Assembly (NCBI RefSeq): GCF_029504655.1
Contig: NZ_JAQFIL010000001.1
Span: 2,795,001 to 2,859,000, forward strand
Direction of reading: 5' to 3'
Length of the DNA stretch: 64,000 nt
Origin: Catalinimonas alkaloidigena
Lineage (GTDB): Bacteria; Bacteroidota; Bacteroidia; Cytophagales; Cyclobacteriaceae
Shown here: positions 26,692 through 35,247 of the stretch, in pieces
Layout: every line of letters begins with the position of its first letter
Numbering within the stretch: position 1 is the first letter of the stretch
The notes under the pieces: model-generated
The model's input: the letters and a program-made list of their open reading frames with translations, nothing else
Database searches by the model: none
What the model was told of the DNA's origin: nothing
Program-made: the position numbers and the translations under genes

Positions 26692-27141
26692 ATGAAAAAG
26701 ATTATTTTATTCGCAACACTCCCTTTCTTTTTTCTTTTTGCCTGTGAGGACAACAGCACAGAAACTGTAACCATTGACAGTAGTGAACCTACTGGTGACT
26801 TTATGTCGCAACGTGCTGGCACATTTGTAGAGCAGAATGGTACTGGCACGATGGGTATGGCTGAACTGGGTACTGATGAAGACGGTGAGCAATTTTTATA
26901 TTTCGGACCGGATTTTCAAACCAACTTGGGTACAGGTACGGTAACCATTTTTCTTTCTACCAGTGAAGAGTTTATGGCTGATCCTGCGCAGGGCAATCCT
27001 GATTTAAGGTTAGTGGGTAATGTCAGTATGAACGGAGAGTCCTATTATAAAATATCGCCTGTGGCTGAAAGTAAGTTTACGCATGTCATCCTATGGTGTG
27101 CTTCAGCTTCAATACCTTTTGGTTATGCACCTCTTCAGTAA
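26692..27141 (+). CDS. DM13-domain lipoprotein
   Basis: A 149-residue lipoprotein from the ATG at 26692. Signal peptide MKKIILFATLPFFFLFAC ends in the lipobox Cys. The mature part contains a DM13 domain (about 50-149) with the repeated GTGTVTIFLSTSEEF pattern, VGNVSMNGESYY, a conserved Cys in ILWCASASIPFGYAPL and the usual C-terminal end. DM13 domains are proposed redox or electron-transfer modules on cell surfaces, with the near-invariant Cys as the active residue. The upstream direct repeat suggests control by the adjacent kinase/regulator pair. The outer-membrane protein gene begins about 40 bases downstream. Confidence 0.85.
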   Translation: MKKIILFATLPFFFLFACEDNSTETVTIDSSEPTGDFMSQRAGTFVEQNGTGTMGMAELGTDEDGEQFLYFGPDFQTNLGTGTVTIFLSTSEEFMADPAQGNPDLRLVGNVSMNGESYYKISPVAESKFTHVILWCASASIPFGYAPLQ

Positions 27142-27178
27142 GCCTAAGCGACATGGTCTGGATCCTAAGATACGGACT

Positions 27179-28048
27179 ATGTTTTCATCAGCTGTCTTAC
27201 TGCTTGTTTGGCTTATTTTATGCAGTTTGTTAATTGCAGAAGAGGCGACTGCACAAAGCGGTTGGGTTAGAAATAAAGGAGAGACATTCACTCAATTGAG
27301 CGTTTCTTCTTTTCAATCTGACCGCTACCATAATTTAGAAGGAGAGCAGCTTACTACTACTGATTTTGCTCAGCATCATTTGAATTTCTACGCTGAGTAT
27401 GGCATTACAGAGCGATTAAGCATTATCGCCAATTGGCCATTCGTGAGGGCACATGGGTTTTCATCTACAGAAACCATTTGGGGAATAGGTGATTTGAGAG
27501 TAGATGCAAAGTATGGCTTCTTACAAGAGGTGCTTCCTATTGCCATAAGTTTTGCTATGGAAGCGCCAATTGCCAGGCCGAATCGCTTTGCTGAAAATGA
27601 AGACGGATTAGGAAGTATAAATTTGCCTACCGGAGATGGTGAATGGAATTTTTGGTCAGGTATAGCTATCTCAGGCTCACTTGATCCTTTACCAGCTTAT
27701 ATAAACCTTTCGGCAGGCTTTAATAAAAGGACTTCATTTGAAGGCCAGAAGTTTAATGACCAATGGGTAGCGAATGCTCAGTTCGGATACCAGTTTTTTC
27801 AAAAAATCTGGTTCCAGCTTTCACTGGGTGTACAAAATACAATAGGTGAGCCCAAAGGTGTGGTGTCTTTTGTAAGAGGAGATGGTACTGCTTTTACCCA
27901 ATACGGACTAAACTTATCTTATGAGCTGAATAAAGCATGGGGGATTGGGTTGCAATATTATAACAACGCTGACTTTTTAGTAGACAGGGTGAATGTGTAC
28001 GAATCTCCAACCTTAGGTATCAGCGTATTTTTCCAGGGACAGCTATAG
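27179..28048 (+). CDS. Outer-membrane beta-barrel protein, MetA/transporter-like
   Basis: From ATG 27179 the signal peptide MFSSAVLLLVWLILCSLLI ends at ATAQ. The mature chain has alternating amphipathic strands with aromatic girdles: FTQLSVSSFQ, HLNFYAEYGITERLSIIANW, WGIGDLRVDAKYGF and so on to TLGISVFFQGQL. It resembles the family of phenol-degradation/transporter-like barrels of about 270-300 residues. An earlier ATG at 27125 overlaps the DM13 gene and would mask the signal peptide. Spacing of 37 bases after the DM13 gene supports a two-gene operon with a surface redox or sensing role. Ligand unknown. Confidence 0.75.
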   Translation: MFSSAVLLLVWLILCSLLIAEEATAQSGWVRNKGETFTQLSVSSFQSDRYHNLEGEQLTTTDFAQHHLNFYAEYGITERLSIIANWPFVRAHGFSSTETIWGIGDLRVDAKYGFLQEVLPIAISFAMEAPIARPNRFAENEDGLGSINLPTGDGEWNFWSGIAISGSLDPLPAYINLSAGFNKRTSFEGQKFNDQWVANAQFGYQFFQKIWFQLSLGVQNTIGEPKGVVSFVRGDGTAFTQYGLNLSYELNKAWGIGLQYYNNADFLVDRVNVYESPTLGISVFFQGQL

Positions 28049-28085
28049 AAGTAGCTCTATCCATCAACAAGTAATTCTTATCCAT

Positions 28086-28757
28086 ATGTTAAGCCAAGAT
28101 CTATATCAAGACCATATACACATACCGGAAGTAATTTCCGCAATGCAGGGGAAGCTGCAAGCATTTAATAAATATGATTTTATCTACCTGGATAGTGCCT
28201 CTTCTCAAAAAATATATTATCTGCAGGAAGGTTTGCTAAGGTTAGGAACATATACTGAAACCGGTAAAGAAGTTACGTTCTGCCTGGTTCAGGAAGGCGC
28301 GGTTGTCGGAAATTTTTCATTGCAGGCGCAGCAGGGTAGGCCTTTTGCACAGGCATACTCAGAAGTAAAACTTATAGCGTATGCTGAGTGGGAAATCAAA
28401 TCACTTTTTCAGTCCGATCTCAGTAGCAGTTTTGAAGTATTTAAATTAATGGGCGAACATCTGAGAACGATGGAAGAGCAATTTAAAATGTTAGCATATT
28501 GTGACGTTCATGAGAGAATTATACGTTTTGTCCTTTATCTGGCGGATTTGTATGGATATCGCCATCAAAGGGTAACATTTATTCCCCATCATTTCACCCA
28601 TGAAGACATTAGCAGAGTCATACATACCAGCAGGCAAACTGTCACTGTGTCATTAAGAGAACTTCAAAGGCAAGGCTATCTGAGCTACCGCCGGGGGGAA
28701 TTCAGGATTTACCGTTATGAAGAATTGATGAAGCTCGTGAATAAGTGTATGAACTGA
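28086..28757 (+). CDS. Crp/Fnr-family transcriptional regulator
   Basis: A 223-residue regulator. The cyclic-nucleotide-binding-like beta roll (about 20-125) includes YYLQEGLLRLGTYTETGKEVTFCLVQEGAVVGNFSL. It lacks the arginine motif needed for cAMP in E. coli Crp, so the effector is unclear. The C-terminal HTH (about 150-215) shows THEDISRVIHTSRQTVTVSLRELQRQGYL. No Cys cluster like Fnr is present. It starts 37 bases after the outer-membrane protein gene and may be read from the same promoter. A bidirectional terminator follows 134 bases downstream. Confidence 0.9.
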   Translation: MLSQDLYQDHIHIPEVISAMQGKLQAFNKYDFIYLDSASSQKIYYLQEGLLRLGTYTETGKEVTFCLVQEGAVVGNFSLQAQQGRPFAQAYSEVKLIAYAEWEIKSLFQSDLSSSFEVFKLMGEHLRTMEEQFKMLAYCDVHERIIRFVLYLADLYGYRHQRVTFIPHHFTHEDISRVIHTSRQTVTVSLRELQRQGYLSYRRGEFRIYRYEELMKLVNKCMN

Positions 28758-28890
28758 ACATAAGTGCAATTCTACTCCGTGCATATGGTTTGTTTCTCAA
28801 ATTTTTTACTACCATAAGTATCTTGATATTTATGTTTACCTCCTTTAGTTTTCTTTTGTTTATTGCTTATAAGAATGTTTCAATAGTAAA

Positions 28891-28925
28891 AAAGAGGGAA
28901 TATGTTAAATTAATATTCCCTCTTT
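28891..28925. terminator. Bidirectional Rho-independent terminator
   Basis: A perfect 13-bp inverted repeat (28891-28903 with 28913-28925, core AAAGAGGGAATAT) with a 9-base loop has T-rich flank on one side and A-rich on the other. It separates the Crp gene from the convergent HEAT/haem protein gene, serving both. Confidence 0.85.
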
Positions 28926-28933
28926 TCTTTCAT

Positions 28934-31900
28934 TTACATATGATCATTTTTGAGCGTAGCCAGTAAGCTTACCAGATCACGTATTTCCTTTTTGCTAAGA
29001 AAGTTTTTCATATCAGGCATGCTTGAGGCAGCATTATTTCGCTTCACAATCTGATCTTTTATGATGGTAGTATCAGGCTGATTACCAATTTTCAACGTAA
29101 TTTCATGGTCTGTCTCCCCCTGGTAGATACCACTAACCGTTGCTCCACCTTCCATTTCAAGCGTTACTACGCCAAAGCCGGGGGCCAGGCGAGCACTCGG
29201 ATCAATCAAAGCCTCCAGTAACTGTTCACGGCTGAGCCTTTCACCTACACCATTTAAGCGGGGACCAGCACTGCCCCCATAATCTCCATAGGCATGACAG
29301 CGTAGACATTGCGCTGTAGGATGTCGGTAAAGTAATCTGCTACCACGGTCAGGGTCTCCTCCATATAATGCTGCCTGGTATGATGCTAATTGTTCATTTG
29401 GCGACATAGATGATTGAATCTCCTCAAACCTCATCTTCAATGCTTCGGAATGAGTACTGTCTATGGCTTCCGCCAATTCTAATTGTACTCCCGGGTGTAA
29501 GTTTCCATTTTCTAATTGTTTAAGTAATTGCTCAAAAGTAGCCTGAGTTTCACTTACAGGTAAGCTTCCTAAAGTTAAAAGCGCAGCCTGTTTTTCTTCC
29601 ACCGTCCTTTTATCAATGACTTCGGAAAGCAATACTACTTTTAAATTATTCGAAATGTCCATCTGCTTCATCAGGTCCAGGCCTGCAATTCTGACCATTT
29701 TTTCATTGTCGGTAAGGGCCTCTTCTATGGCCTGATCCATCTGCTCAGTGTTCATGTTGGCCAGCGCCCTGAGGGCTGCTACTCTGACCTCAGGGTCAGC
29801 ATCATTTTGCAGGACTGCCATCAGGCGGGTAGTCCCTGTTTCAACCTTGAGCTTACCTATGGCCTGGGTAGCACTTAATCGGATAGAGTTTTCCTGATTT
29901 GCTGTCAGACTGATCAGGGCATCCCCGGCTTTCATTTTTAGCTCAGAAGCATCTCTTTGCATCTCTCCTCTGTATCGGCCAGTCACCCTGTCCAGCACCG
30001 AGGGCCTGGCCCAGGTACTCAGGGTGGCTATGGCTTCTGCCCTCATCTCAGCAGGGGCAGAGGCGCTCAAAGCATAGTCAATCAGGTTCTGCATGGCCTC
30101 ATCAGTACCTACCCTGAGGTTGGCGTTGATGGCTCTTCTGATCAGCGCCTCATGGGTAAACCTATCTTTTTGCAGCACATCGCCCAATGCGGGCAGGGCT
30201 GCTTCAATAGAAAAGTCATCATTGATAGCGCGGGCCGCTTCGGTGACGATGAGTTCATCTTCATCCTCTAAGAAGTTGGTGATCCCCGCATCACCCATTC
30301 TTCTGAGTGCCAGCACAGCGCCCATTCTGACAGCACGGGAAGGGTAATCATGTAGCTCAACGATTGCTTCTACATTATTGATTCTGGCGAGTGCTAAACT
30401 GGCGGCATGGCGGATGTAGGCATCTTCATCGGCATTGGCTTCCAGCAAGCTGATCAGCGGCTGTACCGCCTCAGTGTAGGCGATTCTTCCCAGGGCTTCG
30501 GCAGCGAAGAAACGGGCACGGGCAAAATCATCATCCAGCAGAGCGATAAGCTCATCCCCGGCTTCCTGGTAACGGATATCCCCCAGCCAGCGGGCGGCCT
30601 GAGCTCTGATCTCGGGGTCCTTGTCCTGCAGCAGCGGAACAAGGGGTTGCGCAAAGCTGAGGTCCTGCATGCGCGCGATTTGTGCCAGCCCCCAGATGGC
30701 ATGCACGCGGGCGAGTTGGTTATCGGTTTGAGCGATGTTTTCCTCAAAGGTGGCAGCGCCCTGCTCACCCCGCCTGGCCAGCTCAAACTGGGCTTTCTGG
30801 CGAACACGCTGGTCAGGGTTTTTCAGGAGCTGGCTGAGTTGATCCAGAGGAAACTGGGAAAAGTCCTGAGGGAGGATCTCAGCGGTTTGTTTACGCTCCT
30901 CCCAGTTGTCACCCCCGGGAGCATCCAGCTTCCAGACTCTGCCATAGTCTTTGGTACCCCAGCCGTCAATCCAGTCGGCCACATACATGCTGCCATCAGG
31001 ACCGAAGTCCAGCCCGGTAGCCAGCACATTACCCAGAATCTTTTCGGTCTCAGCCAGTTCAAAAGTTGCGCCTTTAGCCTTGAGTTTAAAGGCATGAATC
31101 CCGGAACGGGCTGGATTGCCCACAAATTCCGCAACAAAGAAAGTATTTTTCCATTTAGGACTGAGAGCTGTACCAGGATTGTAAACCATACCCGTAGGTC
31201 CATTCACAAAATTTTTGATGGTAGGGGTGATGTAGGCTGCCTGACCTTCAAAACGAGGTTTATATAATTCCTCATCCATCCAGACTTTGTATTCATTGTT
31301 ATCCGGATCACGATATTTACCAAACTGCCAGTTAATGCGCCATCCGGTATCTGAACCGTTCACAATGTAAACCAGTCTTTCGCTTTCTCCCGGATGGTCG
31401 CCATCGTTATCCTGGCTAATCAGGTTTCCATATTCGTCAAAAACAAACTCATGCGTATTACGAACGCCCATGGCAAAGACTTCAAAATCGGAGCCATCAG
31501 GATTGGCTCTCACAATCACGCCCCGGTTAGGATACTTCCATTCTTTGCCGTCAGGGCCCACTCCATTAAATCCGATATCACCGATACCCCAGTAAATTCT
31601 TCCGTCAGGGCCCATTTCCAGGCCTGACATACCATGTGCGCCAAAACCAATATGGATACCGTAACCATGTGAAATAGAAGTTTTTTCGTCGGCAATACCA
31701 TCTCCATTTTTATCCATCACCCTCCACATATCAGGACCAACTCCTACATATATATCATCTTCATAAGCCATTACGGCACCCGCCACATCGGTGACTTCAT
31801 CATGAAAATCCTCAATCATCAGTTGTGAAAAATCAGCCAGTCCATCACCATCCTTGTCTTCCAGCCTGAAGATATTTTCTTTTTCAATGGTCATGTCTTT

Positions 31901-32368
31901 CCAATCATGTGAACCATCACCATTCAGGTCAGCCAACCACTCATTTTTATCGCTGTTTTCTGGAGAAAGGGTCTTGTGTAGAAATGCCCTCTTATCTTCA
32001 ACGGTTTGCAAGGAAATAGATTCAATCTCCCAATCCTGATGTCCGCGAATGTCAAATTCAGAATTTTCTTGACGGTTAGTACGGGCGTAGAACAGGCGTC
32101 CCTGATCATCTACATCAATGGAAATAGGATCAGCAACCAGAGAATCAACCGCCCACAATTTTAAAGTTAGTCCTTCCGAAAGTTCGGGGCTTACCAGAGA
32201 TTCAATTTTACTGGCCATTTGAGAAACTTCCTGAGCGTTCATTTCTTTGATTCTCAAATCTGTTGGCTCTTCCTTATTGCAGCCGCCTAGGATGAGCAGA
32301 AAAAGAAACCCGGAAGTAAATAAGCTAAACAGAAACCGTGATTGAGGAGGGATAAATACTTTTTTCAT
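28934..32368 (-). CDS. PVC-type haem-binding dehydrogenase with HEAT repeats and cytochrome c domain
   Basis: An 1144-residue lipoprotein. The signal ends in LGGC. An N-terminal propeller (about 60-480) of the membrane-bound dehydrogenase type carries repeated DxNGDG-like metal loops (LADLNGDGSHDWKD, DKDGDGLADFS, DKNGDGIADEK). HEAT repeats fill about 500-960, with regular LLKNPDQRVRQKAQFELARRG-type helices. The C-terminal haem domain has CxxCH in QCLRCHAYGDYGG near residue 1020 and a distal Met in SSMPDMKNFLS. Such proteins are frequent in Planctomycetes, Verrucomicrobia and Cytophagales. They probably oxidise sugars or alcohols in the periplasm, passing electrons to the haem. Gene stands alone; substrate unknown. 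Confidence 0.85.
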   Translation of the reverse strand: MKKVFIPPQSRFLFSLFTSGFLFLLILGGCNKEEPTDLRIKEMNAQEVSQMASKIESLVSPELSEGLTLKLWAVDSLVADPISIDVDDQGRLFYARTNRQENSEFDIRGHQDWEIESISLQTVEDKRAFLHKTLSPENSDKNEWLADLNGDGSHDWKDMTIEKENIFRLEDKDGDGLADFSQLMIEDFHDEVTDVAGAVMAYEDDIYVGVGPDMWRVMDKNGDGIADEKTSISHGYGIHIGFGAHGMSGLEMGPDGRIYWGIGDIGFNGVGPDGKEWKYPNRGVIVRANPDGSDFEVFAMGVRNTHEFVFDEYGNLISQDNDGDHPGESERLVYIVNGSDTGWRINWQFGKYRDPDNNEYKVWMDEELYKPRFEGQAAYITPTIKNFVNGPTGMVYNPGTALSPKWKNTFFVAEFVGNPARSGIHAFKLKAKGATFELAETEKILGNVLATGLDFGPDGSMYVADWIDGWGTKDYGRVWKLDAPGGDNWEERKQTAEILPQDFSQFPLDQLSQLLKNPDQRVRQKAQFELARRGEQGAATFEENIAQTDNQLARVHAIWGLAQIARMQDLSFAQPLVPLLQDKDPEIRAQAARWLGDIRYQEAGDELIALLDDDFARARFFAAEALGRIAYTEAVQPLISLLEANADEDAYIRHAASLALARINNVEAIVELHDYPSRAVRMGAVLALRRMGDAGITNFLEDEDELIVTEAARAINDDFSIEAALPALGDVLQKDRFTHEALIRRAINANLRVGTDEAMQNLIDYALSASAPAEMRAEAIATLSTWARPSVLDRVTGRYRGEMQRDASELKMKAGDALISLTANQENSIRLSATQAIGKLKVETGTTRLMAVLQNDADPEVRVAALRALANMNTEQMDQAIEEALTDNEKMVRIAGLDLMKQMDISNNLKVVLLSEVIDKRTVEEKQAALLTLGSLPVSETQATFEQLLKQLENGNLHPGVQLELAEAIDSTHSEALKMRFEEIQSSMSPNEQLASYQAALYGGDPDRGSRLLYRHPTAQCLRCHAYGDYGGSAGPRLNGVGERLSREQLLEALIDPSARLAPGFGVVTLEMEGGATVSGIYQGETDHEITLKIGNQPDTTIIKDQIVKRNNAASSMPDMKNFLSKKEIRDLVSLLATLKNDHM

Positions 32369-32672
32369 TTAGATTGTCGTAAAGTTAAATTTGTTGAATA
32401 CCGATCATTTAACGGTTTAGTAATCAGAGCGTTCTATGCTTTATCAAGTCAGAATATTAAAGCTTAAAATGCTCATTTCCCAAAGTTTTAAAGCTTTTGT
32501 CAGGATTAAGATTCTAGGCTGACTGAAAATAATATTCAGTAAGTTGAACATAGTTTCTTGTATTGAATAGTAAGCGAGTCCATTCCGAAAGCTGCACTTT
32601 CAATAAAATTGTTATCTTTTGAATTGAATTTTCAATACTTAGACCTAAAGCTACTTTAATTAAACTGAAACC
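32369..32672. other. Divergent promoter region, no gene
   Basis: About 300 AT-rich bases between the divergently transcribed haem protein and heparinase genes. No open frame of note, no repeat or RNA structure seen. It must carry both promoters; I could not place them with confidence. Confidence 0.4.
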
Positions 32673-34721
32673 ATGAGTATCGTTACCAGAGTGTTTGTTC
32701 TATTGATCTTTTTTGTTTTTGCTTCCCTGAATGTATTTGCCCAAAAGAGCTGGAAAGAAATAGTTACAATCAAAGACCTGCATGAAACCTATCCGGAGAC
32801 CATTGATCGTTTGTTGAGCCATCTTGATCTTGATTATCCGGGGCTGGAAAAAGTAAAAAAGGCGAAAGAAAATGATAAACTTGTAGAGGCAGGTAATTAT
32901 TTGCTTGATTATTACAGGAACAATACTTCTGCTCAGGATTACAGAAGAAGGCAGCCTGAGCTAACAAATAAAAGTATTGCTGAGGCAGATACAATTTTAA
33001 AGAATGTCTTTATCATTCAAAATGTAAGAGGGGAGGTGCCATACGGAGATGATGGTCACAGGGACTGGTATTATAAGGGACCAAATAACGATAGGGAATG
33101 GGCCTGGCTATCCAACCGCCACAGTCAGATCAGAAATGTTCTCGATACCTATTTTGAAACAGGAAACCCGAAATACGCTGCATATATTGATACGTTTCTC
33201 AGAGATTTTATCATCAAAAGCAGACCTTATCCCGCAGAAAAAAGTAGTACTTCAGTCTGGAGGGGGCTGGAAGTTGCCGCAAGAGCCAAAGTATGGACAC
33301 AAGTTTTTTATAGTACGATAAACAACGAGTACCTGTCTCCCGCCACTCATTTATTGATCTTAAGTAGCTTGCCTGATCATGCGCATTATAATAAAAACTT
33401 TCATGCTGGAAATAACTGGCTGACTATGGAAATCTCTGCGCTGGCTACAGTTGCCGCATATTTTCCTGAATATAAGAAATCAGATGAGTGGATGGATTAT
33501 GCTATTGATCAGATGGTTGAGAGTATGAAAGATCAGGTATATCCTGACGGTGTACAAACAGAACTGACCTCACACTATCATAATGTATCCCTGCATAATT
33601 TTGAGCTCTTTCAGGATATTTGTAAAAAGGCAAACAAAAAATTACCTCCTTTTTTCAACCAGACCATTGAAGCTATGTACAGTTACATAGCGCATGCAGT
33701 ACGTCCCAGCGGGTTACGGATTTTGAACAATGATGGAGACAAAGGCAGTGATCGTGAAATCATTCTTAGAGGTGCTGAGAAGTTTCAGCATCTTGATTGG
33801 GAATATATCATTACCAATGGAGAATCAGGGAAAGAACCGAAAGATGGTCCTTCATACTTTTATCCCTGGGCAGGACAGTTAATTTCCAGAAGCGGGTACG
33901 AGGCCGATGCGCATTGGTCATTTTTTGACATGGGACCCTGGGGTAGTGGTCATCAGCACAATGATAAGTTACATATTTCAGTTTCTGCCTATGGAAAAGA
34001 CCTTCTGGTTGATGCCGGAAGATTTGCTTATACCGGAGAAGTCGCTGAAAAATTCAGGCCATATGCGAAAGGTACTGCAGGACATAACATTTTATTGATT
34101 GATGGTAGGGGGCAAGAGCCTGGTCCGACGCATGCACAAGAACCAGTCAAGGAAAAGTATTTCAAGATCTCCGATGATTTTGACTATGCTTCCAGTTCTT
34201 TTGATAGCTTTAGCGGTATTGATGGCGACATAAACCACATAAGATCAGTATTTTATGTTAGAAATGAATTTTGGATCGTTGTGGACAAAGTAATTACTGA
34301 CCGGCCCAGAAAGGTTGATGTCATGTGGCATTGGCATCCCGATTCTAAAGTCGTTCAGGATAACTCAATGGTTAAAACGATTAACTCCGTTGGCAATCTT
34401 GGGGTCATTCCGATTGGTGAGCAGGCATTTGATATCCGCTTTGTAAGTGGTCAGGAAGAGCCTGAAATTCAGGGATGGTATAGTCCGGAGTATAATATTT
34501 TTAGTCCCAATACAACAAGTATCTATAGTACTAACATTAATGAAAGTAGTACAATGGCATGGCTACTATTACCCTCAGCGGGTGAAGTGCCAAATGTTAA
34601 AACTAAAATCATATCTGAGGGGGAAAATGAAGTAATACTGGAAGTGAGTCTGGAAGGAAAAAAATGGCAGTTAACGGTTCCATACCTGAATAGTGAAGAG
34701 GCGAATTTGTTGAAGCAGTAG
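32673..34721 (+). CDS. Heparinase II/III-family polysaccharide lyase
   Basis: A 682-residue secreted enzyme. Signal peptide ends VFAQ at about residue 23. An N-terminal alpha-toroid (about 35-370) contains the Hepar_II_III_N signature (YPGLEKVKKAKENDKLVEAGNYLLDYYR) and the catalytic-type segment NWLTMEISALATVAAYFPEY, plus ELTSHYHNVSLHNF with a candidate Tyr/His pair. The C-terminal beta-sandwich (about 380-680) contains DMGPWGSGHQHNDKLHISVSAYGKDLLVDAGRFAYTG, a zinc-type His segment. The fold fits PL12/PL15/PL17-type lyases that cleave uronic-acid polysaccharides by beta-elimination. No sulfatase or SusD genes sit nearby, so the substrate cannot be named. Confidence 0.85.
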   Translation: MSIVTRVFVLLIFFVFASLNVFAQKSWKEIVTIKDLHETYPETIDRLLSHLDLDYPGLEKVKKAKENDKLVEAGNYLLDYYRNNTSAQDYRRRQPELTNKSIAEADTILKNVFIIQNVRGEVPYGDDGHRDWYYKGPNNDREWAWLSNRHSQIRNVLDTYFETGNPKYAAYIDTFLRDFIIKSRPYPAEKSSTSVWRGLEVAARAKVWTQVFYSTINNEYLSPATHLLILSSLPDHAHYNKNFHAGNNWLTMEISALATVAAYFPEYKKSDEWMDYAIDQMVESMKDQVYPDGVQTELTSHYHNVSLHNFELFQDICKKANKKLPPFFNQTIEAMYSYIAHAVRPSGLRILNNDGDKGSDREIILRGAEKFQHLDWEYIITNGESGKEPKDGPSYFYPWAGQLISRSGYEADAHWSFFDMGPWGSGHQHNDKLHISVSAYGKDLLVDAGRFAYTGEVAEKFRPYAKGTAGHNILLIDGRGQEPGPTHAQEPVKEKYFKISDDFDYASSSFDSFSGIDGDINHIRSVFYVRNEFWIVVDKVITDRPRKVDVMWHWHPDSKVVQDNSMVKTINSVGNLGVIPIGEQAFDIRFVSGQEEPEIQGWYSPEYNIFSPNTTSIYSTNINESSTMAWLLLPSAGEVPNVKTKIISEGENEVILEVSLEGKKWQLTVPYLNSEEANLLKQ

Positions 34722-34922
34722 GTACAACAAGTAATTGACCAATAAACTGATCAATCAATCCAAGGAAATAAATTTTGTTCCGTATTAGAATAAGGATACT
34801 TCCTGATACTCCAATGCAGTATGTAGGTAAATAAGATTAGAAAAATACTATTACTGTTGGATTGCCAGTTACAACAAAAGCATATTATTTCTAAATTATT
34901 TTTATGTTTTAATCCATTTTAA

Positions 34923-34930
34923 TATGTTTG
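34923..34930 (+). promoter_or_regulatory. Bacteroidota-type -7 element for the tRNA-like RNA
   Basis: TATGTTTG matches the TAnnTTTG consensus of Bacteroidota primary promoters. It lies 38 bases before the first base-paired residue of the tRNA-like RNA. The -33 region upstream is T-rich (TTTATGTTTT) without a clean TTTG. Confidence 0.45.
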
Positions 34931-34967
34931 GCGCAAATAAATCAGTTAATTGTTATCAAAGTCAAAA

Positions 34968-35085
34968 TGTAGGGTGATGAAATAGGCAAACATGCCCTCC
35001 TGTCTCGAGGGTGGAGAGTACGGGATAAATGCTGAGTCAAATTAGCACCAACCGCTCCTTGGAGGTTCGAGCCCTTCCCCTACAG
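34968..35085 (+). tRNA. tRNA-like RNA with GUC anticodon loop and 49-nt variable region
   Basis: A complete cloverleaf can be drawn. Acceptor TGTAGGG (34968-34974) pairs with CCCTACA (35078-35084), followed by discriminator G at 35085. U8 and G9 precede a 3-bp D stem ATG/CAT with an AGGC-bearing loop. Residue G26 precedes a perfect anticodon stem CCCTC/GAGGG (34995-34999, 35007-35011) with loop CTGTCTC. The T arm is GGAGG, loop TTCGAGC, CCTTC. U8, A14, G18-G19, A21, T54-T55-C56, A58 and the G53-C61 pair are all present. Odd points are a 49-base variable region (35012-35060), a pyrimidine at 37, a Leu-like D arm with an Asp anticodon, and no encoded CCA. A terminator follows. It may be an atypical tRNA or a tRNA-like regulatory RNA. 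Confidence 0.6.
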
Positions 35086-35095
35086 CACTACCATG

Positions 35096-35125
35096 AAGGC
35101 GAGCTAAATAGCTTGCCTTTTTTTT
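35096..35125 (+). terminator. Rho-independent terminator of the tRNA-like RNA
   Basis: AAGGCGAGCT pairs with AGCTTGCCTT (one G-U) around the loop AAAT, followed by a run of eight T (35118-35125). Only 10 bases separate it from the tRNA-like 3' end, marking a dedicated short transcript. Confidence 0.85.
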
Positions 35126-35247
35126 GGCTAATTTCCATTCAGATTGCATGTTGAGCTTTCTTTTTAGGAATTCTCGTATTGTATTTACGAATGGCAATAA
35201 AGAAATTGTTGCTTTTAATACTGCAACCGAAAAATATCAATCTAAAA

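Noticed and set aside
28745-28966. 73-codon frame with hydrophobic segments after the Crp gene
   Set aside because: It runs through the bidirectional terminator at 28891-28925 and into the convergent gene, and it overlaps the Crp stop; no family character.
30407-31267. 286-codon plus-strand frame inside the HEAT protein gene
   Set aside because: Antisense shadow of a GC-rich coding region; the minus-strand gene has clear domains and the plus-strand peptide has none.
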